Positions 46,080-62,000 of a stretch of 62,000 nucleotides of DNA are shown here, in pieces; position 1 is the first letter of the stretch; the number at the start of each line of letters is the position of its first letter. A program made the translations under genes and the position numbers. Below the pieces are notes generated by a model, which was not told the DNA's origin, did not search any database, and saw only the letters and a program-made list of their open reading frames with translations. Origin of the DNA: Cristatella mucedo (lineage: Eukaryota > Bryozoa > Phylactolaemata > Cristatellidae). The DNA lies in assembly GCA_009760855.2 (NCBI GenBank), contig WPIO01000006.1, forward strand, positions 12,262,501 through 12,324,500. Reading direction: 5' to 3'.

Positions 46080-47544
46080 ATTCGGTCTCGTTTACTGTTT
46101 CTGCTTCGTTGTACAAGCAGGGTAATGTCGAATTTTTTACAGCGACGTAACTTACAAAGCATTGACCAAGACGCATTTTTTTAATCTGCATGTGCTGGAT
46201 GTCTTCTTGATCTGCACCCAGACTCGACCGACAGCCTCGATACCCTCACTGATGCTGTGAACATGACACTTAGGAGTGCTCTTGACAAGCATGCTCCCAT
46301 ACATTCCGTCCGTGTACAGAGTCGTGGTTCCTTTCAATTTACAAAAGAACTTCAAAAGATGCTCCGTGTTAAGCAAAGGCTTGAACTTCGTTTCAAGAAA
46401 TCGGGGTCTGATGCAGATCTAGTCAATTTCCAAGACTTCCTTCGAGGTCTACACCCGGAAGCTTAAAAAATCCAGGGGTTCTTTTTTTTCACTCGAAAGC
46501 TGAATTCCTGCCAGTCAGACCCAAAACAGATTTATAAGACGGTAAACAATTTACTGGCCAATCCTGAGAGGTCTGACCCTTCTAAATATTAATGGCTCAG
46601 CCGAAAAGTTTTCAGCCTTCTTTACCGAAAACATTGTAAGCATTCATGCCTTCATAAGGCCCCCTCCGACTAAAGCAATTGTAGAATTGCGACCTATGAC
46701 CTTCCTTAAAAGGTATTCCGAGGTTTCTGCATGCGATGTGGCTACCTTAATAACGTCTAGTAAAAAAGAGCTCATCTCCTGAAGACCCTATACCACCATC
46801 TCTGTAATCTTCACTGGCAGACCAACTTAGCCCAGCCATAACCGAGATTTTTAATGTTTTTCTGGAAAAAAGGTTGTACCCAAGTCCTTCAAATCTGCAA
46901 CCGATACTTAAAAAGCCTGGATTAGATACAGAGGTTCTTGCAAACGATCGCCAGTTTCCCTTCTTCCTTTTTTGTCAAAGATTCTTGAAAAATTGTTGCT
47001 AAGCACTGGGCAACTCACATTGAAAAGAATGAAATGTCAGAAAAATTTCAATCGGGGTTCAAGCAGCAGCTCTCCACTGAAACTGCTCTCCTCCGTGTTA
47101 CCAATGACATCCTATACAGCAACGATGACGGGAATGTCACTGCCCTAGCACAGCTAGATCTATCAACTGCCTTCGACACCGTTGATCACGATGTTCTACT
47201 TGAACGATTAAGAACAACGATCGGTCTGGCTGACGAGGCACTGGCGTGGTATAAATCGTACTTGTCTGATCATGTTCAATCCATGTCGTGTGGGGGTCAG
47301 GTCTCATCCACGAGAAGGGTCACCTGTGGAGTCCCTCAAGGGTCTGTACTCGGTCCCTTGCTGTTCTTCATTTATACACAACCTCTGGGAAAAGTGATTA
47401 AGCCCCATGGAATAGGATATCACTTAGTCTTTGCGGCTTTGTGGAGTTACAGACGGAGATACATACATACATACATACATACATACATACATACATACAT
47501 ACATACATGCATTCACTTGCATGCATGCATGCATACATGCATAC
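46080..47544 (+). pseudogene. LINE-B internal-deletion copy inserted in LINE-A, plus strand
   Basis: Contains the endonuclease-RT linker (TLRSALDKHAPIHSVRV near 46265; KELQKMLRVKQRLELRF near 46345). A long intact RT block at 47034-47424 has KFQSGFKQQLSTETALLRV, LDLSTAFDTVDHDVLLERL, GVPQGSVLGPLLFFIYTQPL and GIGYHL. Immediately after GIGYHL, where YADD should follow, the sequence jumps to the LINE-B 3' terminus (CTTTGCGGCTTTGTGGAG at 47428). About a kilobase is therefore missing, including the catalytic Asp pair. The tail is (ACAT)n at 47459-47510, then GCATGCAT-rich. Confidence 0.85.
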
Positions 47545-47940
47545 TCATATTAAATCTGCACGAAATGTAGGTGTCCTGCTCCAAGGTGACCTTTCATTGG
47601 ACGACCACATCATCAGCTCCACAGTCAAATCTGCCTACTTTCAGCTTTATAACATCACTAAAATTTGGGCTTGCTTAGACAGGGATACTACATCTAAATT
47701 GGTCACTGCATTTGTGACATCCAGTCTCGACTTCTGTAACTCACTGCTTGCTGGTCTACCGGCCAGTACAATCAGGTGCTTATAGCTGCAAAACTCTGAA
47801 GCCAAGCTTCTCTGTAGTGAGCGGCGCAGTTGCCACATCAGACCACGTCTAGCTGACCTGCGCTGGCTCCCAGTCAAGTAACGCATTGACTTCAATGTTC
47901 TGTCACTCACTTTTAGGTCACTTTATTCTTTGACTCCACT

Positions 47941-48141
47941 GTGCATGCTGCCACTAACCACATTTGCATGCTGACCCTGTGCATGTCACCCCTAACCATG
48001 TTATTCATTTTGTTTGTTTTTTAAGCATGATTTAATTTACCATTTAATTGCATTTCCCTTTGCAGCAAATGTAAAGCGCCTAGAAAGAGATTAAGTTCTC
48101 TGAGGGCGTTTTATCAAGTACATTATTATTATTATTATTAT
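47941..48141 (+). mobile_element. Solo LINE-A 3' UTR inserted in older LINE-A, plus strand
   Basis: Starts CTGTGCATGCTGCCACTAAC and ends with the hairpin (48074-48115) and (ATT)n. The flanks rejoin as uninterrupted host LINE-A (TTGACTCCA before, CTCCAGCCTACC after). CTCCA is repeated at both ends, a candidate 5-bp target duplication. Confidence 0.85.
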
Positions 48142-48600
48142 TTCTCCAGCCTACCTATCAGATGTAGTCCCCCCTGCCAGGCTAAGCATCGTACCACTAG
48201 CTTTTGGGAATCTAATCGTTTACCTACACCTCGTATGAACCTCAAATCCTATGGAGACCGTGCCTTTAGTTCGTATGCTCCCAAAGCATGGGACTCACTC
48301 CCGACTGGCATCACGACATTCCCCGACTTGACATTAAAAAAAAACCTAAAATGCATCTATTTATCACAGCACTTAGTCGGCCTGTGTGATTCGTACTTTG
48401 TGTGGTTATGCTTGCTGACATTGAGCATGAGGCCACTAATCATCGTTGCATGCTGACCCTGTGCATGACGCCCCTAACCATGTTATGCTTGTTGTCATTG
48501 AGCATGCTACCACTAACCATTCGATCCTGCTTCCTTTGCATCAAATATAAAGGACCTAGAAAGATATAAAGTTTTCTTAGGGCACTATAGCAAATGTAAT

Positions 48601-48965
48601 ACTATTATTACTCCATCGTACCACCTACTTGGCTGACTCTGGCCATTAGCTGTTCAACTAACCGACCTCAAATCCTTTGGAGACCGTGCCTTCAGTTCCT
48701 TTGCCCCCAAAGGCCAGAACTCACTATCGACTTACATCAGGATATCCCCTACCTTGACTAGATTTAAAAAAGCTTTAAACCCACTAGTTCCTTGCTGTGT
48801 TTACTCTATCCATATGGCTTGTCTTTGGTGTGCTTATCCGTGCTGAATTAGTGTATGTTACCACTAACCACTTGAAATGTTTCCTTGTCAGCATATATAA
48901 AGATCATAAAAAGAGATCTAATTCTCTTAGGGTGCGATGCTAATGGCTTAATATTTTTATTGTTG
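48601..48965 (+). mobile_element. LINE-A/D 3' end, plus strand
   Basis: CCTCAAATCCTTTGGAGACC at 48664, CCCCAAAGGCCAGAACTCAC, 3' UTR, hairpin remnant AAAAAGAGATCTAATTCTCT at 48907 and a poor tail. More diverged than the neighbouring copy. Confidence 0.7.
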
Positions 48966-49059
48966 TTGTGATGCCTTGAGCCAGTAGTTCCATTCAAAGT
49001 TATCTGGGGTGCCTTCTAGCAAGTAGTACTGTAGCCGTGGCCCTCAGCGATATCGAGTG

Positions 49060-49715
49060 GAGGGGCTGGCAGAAAAATCGACACAAAACATCGAGATCGT
49101 TGATGTCGATAGTGTAAGAAACATACCTTTCTCACACAGTCGGCTCAGTCTTCTATCCGACCTGCCTTCACTGGTAGAATCCTGCAACATGACACTGCCG
49201 TCATTCTGGATGAGTTTGCTCCTTTGACTAAGCACACTGTGAGCTCTTCCTAAAATGGTCAGTGGTTTCCTGCCAACGTTAAACTATCCAGAACTACTTA
49301 GTTCAAGCTTGAGAAGGCCTACAATAGATCAAAACTGACTGTTTATAGACTGGCTAACGAGGACTATTATAGGTTGGAACATCATCCTAGCTAAGAGCAA
49401 GTCTAGTTTCTATAAGACAGTGGTGGAATCACAGATACACAATAAAAATAAAATGCTGGTGTTGACGATCAACCATTTCCTTAACTGCTCCCAGGTCAGA
49501 GCTTTACCATGCGATCCTTGTGGCGATCTAGCAGATTGGTTTTCTAGCTTCATTGGCAGGAAGTTGAGATAAGATCAGAGTCCATCCTCAAGGAAACATG
49601 ACAACTGCACATTCAACTTCTATTCATTCCTCTACCTCTATATCCACCTTCAGTCCAGCCACTATTTACCCAGTGACCTATAGAAAAGTTCACATCCCAG
49701 GCTAAGAAGACTACT
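49060..49715 (+). pseudogene. LINE-A endonuclease-RT linker, plus strand
   Basis: VILDEFAPLTKHTV at about 49200-49243, FKLEKAYNRSKLTVYRLAN at about 49300-49360, and a DLADWFSSF-like motif at about 49524-49552. This is the region preceding the RT. It ends in (CTA)n at 49711-49731 against the next element. Confidence 0.75.
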
Positions 49716-49729
49716 ACTACTACTACTAC

Positions 49730-50215
49730 TAATAATAATAATAATAATACACTTGATAAAACGCCCTCCGAGAACTCAATCTCTTTCTAGGCGCTTTATA
49801 TTTGCTGCAAAGGAAGTACGACGAATGTTTAGTGGTAGCATGCTCAATAAACAACAAGAATAACACGGTTAGGTGCGACATGCACAAGGTCAGCATGCAA
49901 GTACGGTTAGTGGCAGAATGCATAGTGTCTGCACACATAAGCACATACAGGTTGAATCACAGGGACTCACTAAATGCTGTCATAAATAGGTGCGTTTTTA
50001 ATTTCTTTTTAAATGTGGTCAAGTCAGGAAATGTCGTGACGCAAGTCGTGAGTGAGTTCCAGGCTTTGGGAGCATACGGACTAAAGTCGCGGTCTTCAAA
50101 TGATCTGAGGGTTGTACGAGCTTTAAGTAAACAGTTGGATTCCTAAAAGCAGGTATGATGCTTAGTCTGGTGGGGAGTAGATCTGATAAGCCGGTGGGAG
50201 CCAAAGAATGAAGCC
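49730..50215 (-). mobile_element. LINE-A 3' end, minus strand
   Basis: (TAA)n at 49730-49749, hairpin complement (AACGCCCTCCGAGAACTC...TAGGCGCTTTA), 3' UTR, and C-terminal coding to about 50215. Low divergence. Confidence 0.87.
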
Positions 50216-50312
50216 TTCCGGATTCCCATGTGAACTGCTCTCCTTTAGAGATGCCTAGATTAACTGCTGCCCTGAATAGCTAGCATTGTATACATTATAC
50301 ATACGTACATTA

Positions 50313-50317
<5 letters not shown>

Positions 50318-50345
<28 letters not shown>
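50318..50345. repeat. (TA)n microsatellite
   Basis: Fourteen or so TA units. Confidence 0.97.
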
Positions 50346-50348
<3 letters not shown>

Positions 50349-50654
50349 CATTCTATAAATATATACATTATACACATTGTACATTAAAGAGCATTACAGT
50401 TTGTTCTCAGCTTTGGGTTTTGTTTTGCTTCTTTTAATGAGGCTGTTGTTTGGTCACTCGTTAAGAACTCTACACTCGACTAGGATCACTTTAGCAACCT
50501 CTGCCCAGTCTCCCTATTACTATTCCTATCAAAGGCACTGGAACTTGTAGTGGCAGACCAGCTAAACTCACATATAAAAACTCTAAATCTAAAAACATAC
50601 TATCTGATTCAACAGTCTCTTTTATATGGCTACAGAAGAGCTTTGACGGTTATC

Positions 50655-50745
50655 GAGCTGGCTGACGAGCAGGCTTGCAGCAGCAGTAAAGGATCGCCTG
50701 TAACAGGATTCGAACAAATGGCAGCAGTCATCCTGGGAGCCATTT
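50655..50745 (-). mobile_element. SINE-B fragment inside LINE-A, minus strand
   Basis: On the minus strand the B-box GTTCGAATCCTG is at 50704-50715 and CAGGCGATCCTTTACTGCTG follows. LINE-A resumes on both sides. Confidence 0.65.
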
Positions 50746-50880
50746 AAGTATTACATACCTCTTGGATCTGCTATGCTCACATCTTTTTACAATGTATACT
50801 CTCCCTCTTGACGATGTAATTTCCAAGCACAATTCGGTTTTCATTTTTATGCAGTAGTTAATGCACTGCACCTTTGCTTT

Positions 50881-51078
<198 letters not shown>

Positions 51079-51612
51079 GCCTTCCAGACTGCTAACTTGT
51101 TTCAACTCTTGCATTTGCATTTATTGATCCTCATCAAGCAGCATGTCGACTTCAAGGGTTCCTCTCTCACATTTAGCTCCCTTCATTCTCTTGCTCCAGA
51201 ATACATTTCTGAAATACTTCATTTTCAGCTTTAGCATCGTAACACCAGCTATTCTGACTCAAGGCAATTAGTAGTGATTCTAACCAACCTCAAATCCTTC
51301 GAAAGACCATGCTGCCACTGCTCCGAAAGCTTGAACTCATTACCGACTGACATCACGATATGTCCTGACCTGTTGGCATTAAAAAAAAGGCTAACATTCC
51401 ACCTGTTCTTCACAGCATTTACTCCATGGGAGTGATTTGCCTTTTGTATGCTTATTTATGCTCACTCTGTGCATGTTATCGCCAACCAACTGGCATGCAT
51501 CTTTTTCATCACCTGGAAAGTACCTAGACAGAGATTTCATTCTATTGAGGTGTCATAAAAATTATTTTTCATTTATTATTAGTATCTTTATGTGCAGCAA
51601 CTCCTTTTAATG

Positions 51613-54340
51613 TAATATAATGCATCTCTGTCTGTAACTTTACAAAGTCACAAAGAGTAAGTGGGTGTACACAAGAGAGTTTTGTATAGCGCACTCAAAG
51701 CCTAAGCGGCTTTTGGTACGCATTCGGTAGCCAACTGACTTCGTCTCACACAACAAAGAGAAAGCAGGAAGCATAGTTGAGTCAGGAGAGCAGTTGAGGT
51801 AGTGAGTAGCATGGAAGTAGCAGCTCGGGGTGGCTTGAAAGGATGTGCCACAGTCGGCAGCAGGAGGGTAGATGTCGTTGCGTAAGAAGTGAGTTTCGCT
51901 GTCTAGGACCTGCAGAGCTAAAGCTTATGTTGCCAACGGTGTCAAGATGTAGGAAGAGATCAGCTAATTTACTGTCCATAGAGGGCCTGAGGGCATGAAG
52001 AGGCCGAAGCTGTTGCAGGAGTTCAGCTAGGTATGAATGAGCCAAGCCGTGGCGGGCCTTATGGGTCATCGTAAAAACTTTACTTGGTATCCGTTGATCT
52101 ACCGGAAGCCGTTGAAACTCCATCAGCAAATAATACACGTGGTCAAGCCTCTGGGATTTTTTAACTAGCCTTCATTCATCACCAGCTGAAGTGGCCTAAT
52201 GGCTTTCAACGGTAGCCCAGCCAAAATCTATCGGAGACAGAACCAGGGAGCTAGTTGAATTTTTTTGCAAGCCACCGTGGTAGACATTACCTAATCTTAG
52301 ATAGTTATCTGTCGTGATGCCAAGCTGTTGAGCTCTTGTTGATGAAACTATGAAAATCTAGGCAACTGTCAAAGACGGCATCTTAATTCCCAGCACTCGG
52401 TGACGGTTGCATAGCAGCTTTACTTATTAGCAGAGCAAAGTCTTCTAGTCCAGCCAAACGATTGGGGTGTCCTATGAATAGAAGTTCTGTTTTATCGTGT
52501 GTACAGAAATTTTCTGGCATTCAGGATTGAATGTCTGCAAGGCCAGCATTCAGTTTATCAGTCGCTACAGCAGATTGCCTCTGGTTTAAACAACAAATGC
52601 AGCTGAATATCGTCAGCATTGGATATGGTAGCCGATTCCAAGGGCCTGACACACTTTTCCCAAAGGTTCAGTGTAAATGGAGAACAGCAAAGGACCGAGA
52701 ACGGACCGTTGTGGGTATCCACGTGGGACTGTTCTGGTGGATGAGACCTGACCCTCACACGATTAAAAGCGATCTTTCGGACAAGGGCTGTTTGAACCTT
52801 GCCAGTGCCTCGTCTGCCAGACCGATCGGTAATCTCAATCGTTCAAGTAGGATATCGTGATCAATAGTGTTGAAGGCAGCTGATAGATCCAGCAGGACTA
52901 GGGCTTCGACATCCTGTCATCATTGCTACATATGATGTCATCGGTTACACTAGGCGATAGTTGGCTAGGACCTCTGAATCTAATCGAGGCTTCTAAGTAT
53001 CGGTTGAACGATGGCTGATTTGAAGGACCTGAGTACAACCCAGCTATCCAGAGATGCACTAAAAATCTGAGTTACAGCTTGTTTAAGTTTGTCTGCCAGT
53101 GAAGACCACAGAAGAGGTGGTATATGGTCTTCAGGAGATGAGCTTTTAGTTAGTAGCCACATCGTATCCAGAAACCTCAGAAAATCTCTTTAAGGAAGGT
53201 CACCGGTTTCGACTCACTAATTCCTTTTGTTGGAAGACATTTTTGAGACACGAACAATTTGTGCAATTTGTTCAATGAAGAAGGCTGAAAACGTGTCTGC
53301 CGAGCCGTTTATATCTAGAGAGAGTTAGCAAGCAAATTGTTCATCTTTTTATAAATCTGCTTTGGGTCGGAGTGGCAGTACTTCAGTTTTTAAGAAGCCC
53401 TGGCTTTTCTAAGCTTCTGGGTGTTGACTCATAGGAAGTCTTTGAAATTGCCTAGATCGTCGTCAGGACCAAGCTGCTTAAAGCGATGTTCAAGCCTGTG
53501 CTTAACAAGGCACATCTTCTGAAGTCTTTTGGATAATTGAAAGTCATCCCACGATTCTGTACTTGGACAGATTGTTCGCGAGCATGCTCGACAAGGGCAT
53601 TTCAAAGTTTCATGTTCACTGCACCAATGAGGGTTTTGAGGCTGTCAGCCGAGTTTGGTTGCAGGTCAAGAAGACCTGCCTCACAGATTTAAAAAAAATA
53701 ATCTCCAGGTCAATGCTTTTCAAGTTGCATTGCTGGGCAAACTCGGCGTTACCCTGCATGAACAAGGGAACAGGAACAGTAAACGAGACTGAGCAATGAT
53801 CCAGAATGGTCAGCCGGCACACAACAAAGTCAGCGGGGTGGTCATCCTTAGTGATAACGAGATCCAAGATATGGCTATCGATATGAGTGGTCTTATTAGT
53901 GTGTTGGACGAAACCAAAGTTATCCCGACAGTCAAGAAATGAGTAGACCTGTCTGATAGTCCTCATCGGATGACTTCACAACATATGATGACCTTGTGAT
54001 CACATGATTTGTGCAGGTGTACTTTTGGATTATCCCTGTAAGTACCTATATGAGCAGCTCAAGCTCACCATTCATTTCTAAAAGATTGGTAGGCTCAGTC
54101 ATGAAATCAATGTAGACCACAGAAACTCTTTCAGCATTATACCATGGCATGCTACACCTCGTTAACTTAAAACGCACAGCTATAATGTCATTGTATTTTG
54201 ATACATATCATCCACTGCTGCAACGACATTATTGGCTGTAAAGCTATTCAAGCTACGTATTTTGCATTTTCTCGACCAAGAATGCTCACCATATACGTGA
54301 CTTGTGGAATGTAGCCTACACTTATTTTTTTTTAGCAGCT
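51613..54340 (-). pseudogene. LINE-B, longest copy (endonuclease to 3' end), minus strand
   Basis: On the minus strand, endonuclease C-terminal sequence from about 54250 to 53820 includes a SLLDC-like segment, HILDLVITKDDHPADFVV (about 53870) and the LDHCSVSFTVP motif, the SDH-equivalent end of APE-type endonucleases with Ser replaced by Leu. The linker follows (QTRLTASKPSLVQ, 53650), then RT pieces (SSPEDHIPPLLWSSLADKL, 53130-53080), FSALDLSAAFNTID-like sequence near 52880, the segment around the lost YADD (52600), and the post-RT domain (LPVDQRIPSKVFTMTHKARH, 52100-52040). The 3' UTR ends with TAATGTAATATAATGCATCT at 51613. Many stops and frame changes. This copy defines the element order EN-linker-RT-post-RT-tail. 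Confidence 0.82.
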
Positions 54341-55341
54341 GACATGCTAATAACTGGTCAAAAAAATTTCTAATGGTCGTCGAGAGATAGGCTCACGCCC
54401 TGATTTGACTCTTTGAATTTTTGGAGCCAAGTCTCTTTTAATACTTTGGTTCTTTATATTTTGCATCTGCACATGGCTGCCGTTCAATTTTGTAAAGGCC
54501 ATGGCAAAAGCTGTGCAACTGGTGGACTTGGCTAAATTCCATGTTTAATTTGCTAACGGATTGCATAGCAAAATTTGTGCACAAGCTACTATATCACCAC
54601 TTAAAAATCAGTAACAGATCTGCACATTTTCTCTGACCGATAGTCTTTTGCGCTATTAGACAGCAGTGTTTTGCAGGACAGTATCGACATGTCGACGTTA
54701 GACAATTGACTTTTGTCTGTTTTCACTTGTCAATACCTTCGGCCATTGCCGGCAGTCGTGTTTGGCAGTGCCGGCAGAATTATTCGCTCAACTCTGGTCA
54801 ACGAGCTCTGAAGTTGCTTTCTAACATCTGCCACCACCAAAGTTTAGGGGTGTACATGTCATCATTAGTGGAATGGCCAGGGATATATCCACTTAGCTTT
54901 ATTTTGCCAGTGACCGTCCTAACCTTATCTTTTCTGCCATGAAAAGGAAAAGCAAAGGAAAATGGCTGCGACAATCCGCGTAAACTTTTCTCGTGCTTTC
55001 TCGTGCAGCGCTTACTATCCAGCGACGCACAAGCTGCAGCTGTGTGCGTCTCTGGTCCGTCTGTCGTAAAGCTCACTTCTCGTCTGTCTTAAAGCCTGTC
55101 CCCCTGGTTTTTCTCCCCTGGCTTGTCCACATACGAGTGCGACTGCAAACTTCTGCTTTGCCTTTGCCAGGCGGCTCATGCTGCACGTCTACCTGCAGTT
55201 CAGAAAACCGCGCATAACGTATAGCTTCTGTGGGGATGGGATGCTGGGCGGCTGAGCCGAATTTTCGCTCGGTCATCGTTCTTGGCACTCGATGCCAATG
55301 TATTCATCGCGAAGCATTAGGCTCGCGTCCGTTCATTTTAG
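54341..55341. other. Unassigned sequence upstream of the first visible cyclin-Q exon
   Basis: I looked here for the missing cyclin-Q start exon (an ARFI-EAG-like end with a G|GT donor) and did not find it. ATGGCTGCGACAATCCGCGT at 54963 begins a short open frame but does not resemble cyclin-Q. 54360-54650 may continue LINE-B 5' sequence. Confidence 0.45.
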
Positions 55342-61808
<6,467 letters not shown>

Positions 61809-62000
61809 GTACCAAGGCTCCTAGCTGAAAGCTTCGCGGGCCTGCGAGCCTACTCTGCGCTGCTTCGCTCTTGGCGATGAGCTGCAGCTGAGCGGAGCAG
61901 CCGGCTCGCCGGCCGTGGTACTCGAGTCGGCCCGGCGGTAGCGACGAATGGGCAGCCAGTGGTGGTGCAGCCAGTGCCGGTGGCTCCCCGGTGCGCAGCA
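61809..62000 (+). other. Start of the next cyclin-Q intron; no further exon seen
   Basis: The 192 bases after the last donor are GC-rich. In no frame do they match the C-terminal half of cyclin-Q, so the following exon is presumed to lie beyond the window. Confidence 0.6.

Larger units (their letters stand above)
45781..48600 (+). pseudogene. LINE-A copy, plus strand, broken by two nested LINE insertions
   Basis: Host copy segments: 45781-46079 (from the LGLDLFTVCTLPFADVIV-like RT motif and decayed YADE to ANFLELNDDKTNLL), 47545-47940 (SARNVGVLLQGDLSLDDHII through FCNSLLAGLPAS) and 48142-48600 (AYLSDVV-like, LKSYGDRAFSSYAPKAW, 3' UTR, tail). The first gap is filled by LINE-B (46080-47544) and the second by a LINE-A 3' fragment (47941-48141). 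Frameshifts and stops interrupt all segments. Confidence 0.85.

Noticed and set aside
54963-55070. Possible cyclin-Q first exon starting ATGGCTGCGACAATCCGCGT
   Set aside because: The encoded residues do not follow the cyclin-Q N-terminus and there is no G|GT donor in phase 1 before 55342.

Overview
The window is animal genomic DNA. It has spliced exons with GT/AG introns, a CpG-rich domain, long dinucleotide microsatellites, and hundreds of bases at a time of decayed CR1/L2-type LINEs and tRNA-derived SINEs. I cannot name the species. The repeat mix (CR1/L2-like LINEs, an R2/NeSL-like LINE with a restriction-like endonuclease, a pogo-like transposase remnant, and an unnamed transposon-associated protein family found in many invertebrates) suggests an invertebrate or a basal chordate, but this is inference. 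There are no operons or bacterial signals.

One host gene is clearly recognisable. It is a partial cyclin-Q (CCNQ/FAM58-type, the CDK10 activator) on the + strand at the right end. Three exons (55342-55439, 61325-61410, 61676-61808) join in frame across introns of 5,885 and 265 bp and match the cyclin box of animal cyclin-Q. The first coding exon was not found and the last exons lie beyond 62000. Intron 2 contains a ~300-base (TC)n tract about 50 bases after its donor, a pogo-like transposase tail, SINE and LINE fragments, and (CA)n and (TA)n runs.

Most of the rest is a transposon graveyard. I use local family labels. LINE-A is CR1/L2-like, ends in a conserved GCGCC...GGCGC hairpin followed by (ATT)n, and has about 18 tails here. 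LINE-B is a second CR1/L2-like family with a (TACAT/TTACA)n tail. LINE-C is an R2/NeSL-like C-terminus at 14868-15535. LINE-D is a minor relative of LINE-A. SINE-A is tRNA-headed and carries a LINE-A-like 3' hairpin; SINE-B is another tRNA-headed family. The two main LINEs are nested in each other repeatedly, most clearly at 44880-48600, where the order of insertion can be read. All copies carry stops, frameshifts or truncations; none looks active.

Layout: 1-5,620 LINE-A and SINEs; 6,250-11,960 microsatellites and LINE-B tails; 13,680-15,620 LINE-B tail, two SINE-A copies and LINE-C; 15,940-20,250 a CpG-rich domain with (CCG)n and (GA)n/(CAGA)n, probably a promoter region though no gene could be assigned; 20,560-28,300 LINE-B, LINE-A and SINE fragments; 28,305-28,588 an unusual pair of short tandem arrays, one a degenerate TTTAGGG-like heptamer; 31,030-36,900 LINE-A tail-to-tail pair, a decayed transposon-like protein and LINE-B; 36,740-54,340 almost continuous LINE-A/LINE-B; 55,340-62,000 cyclin-Q.
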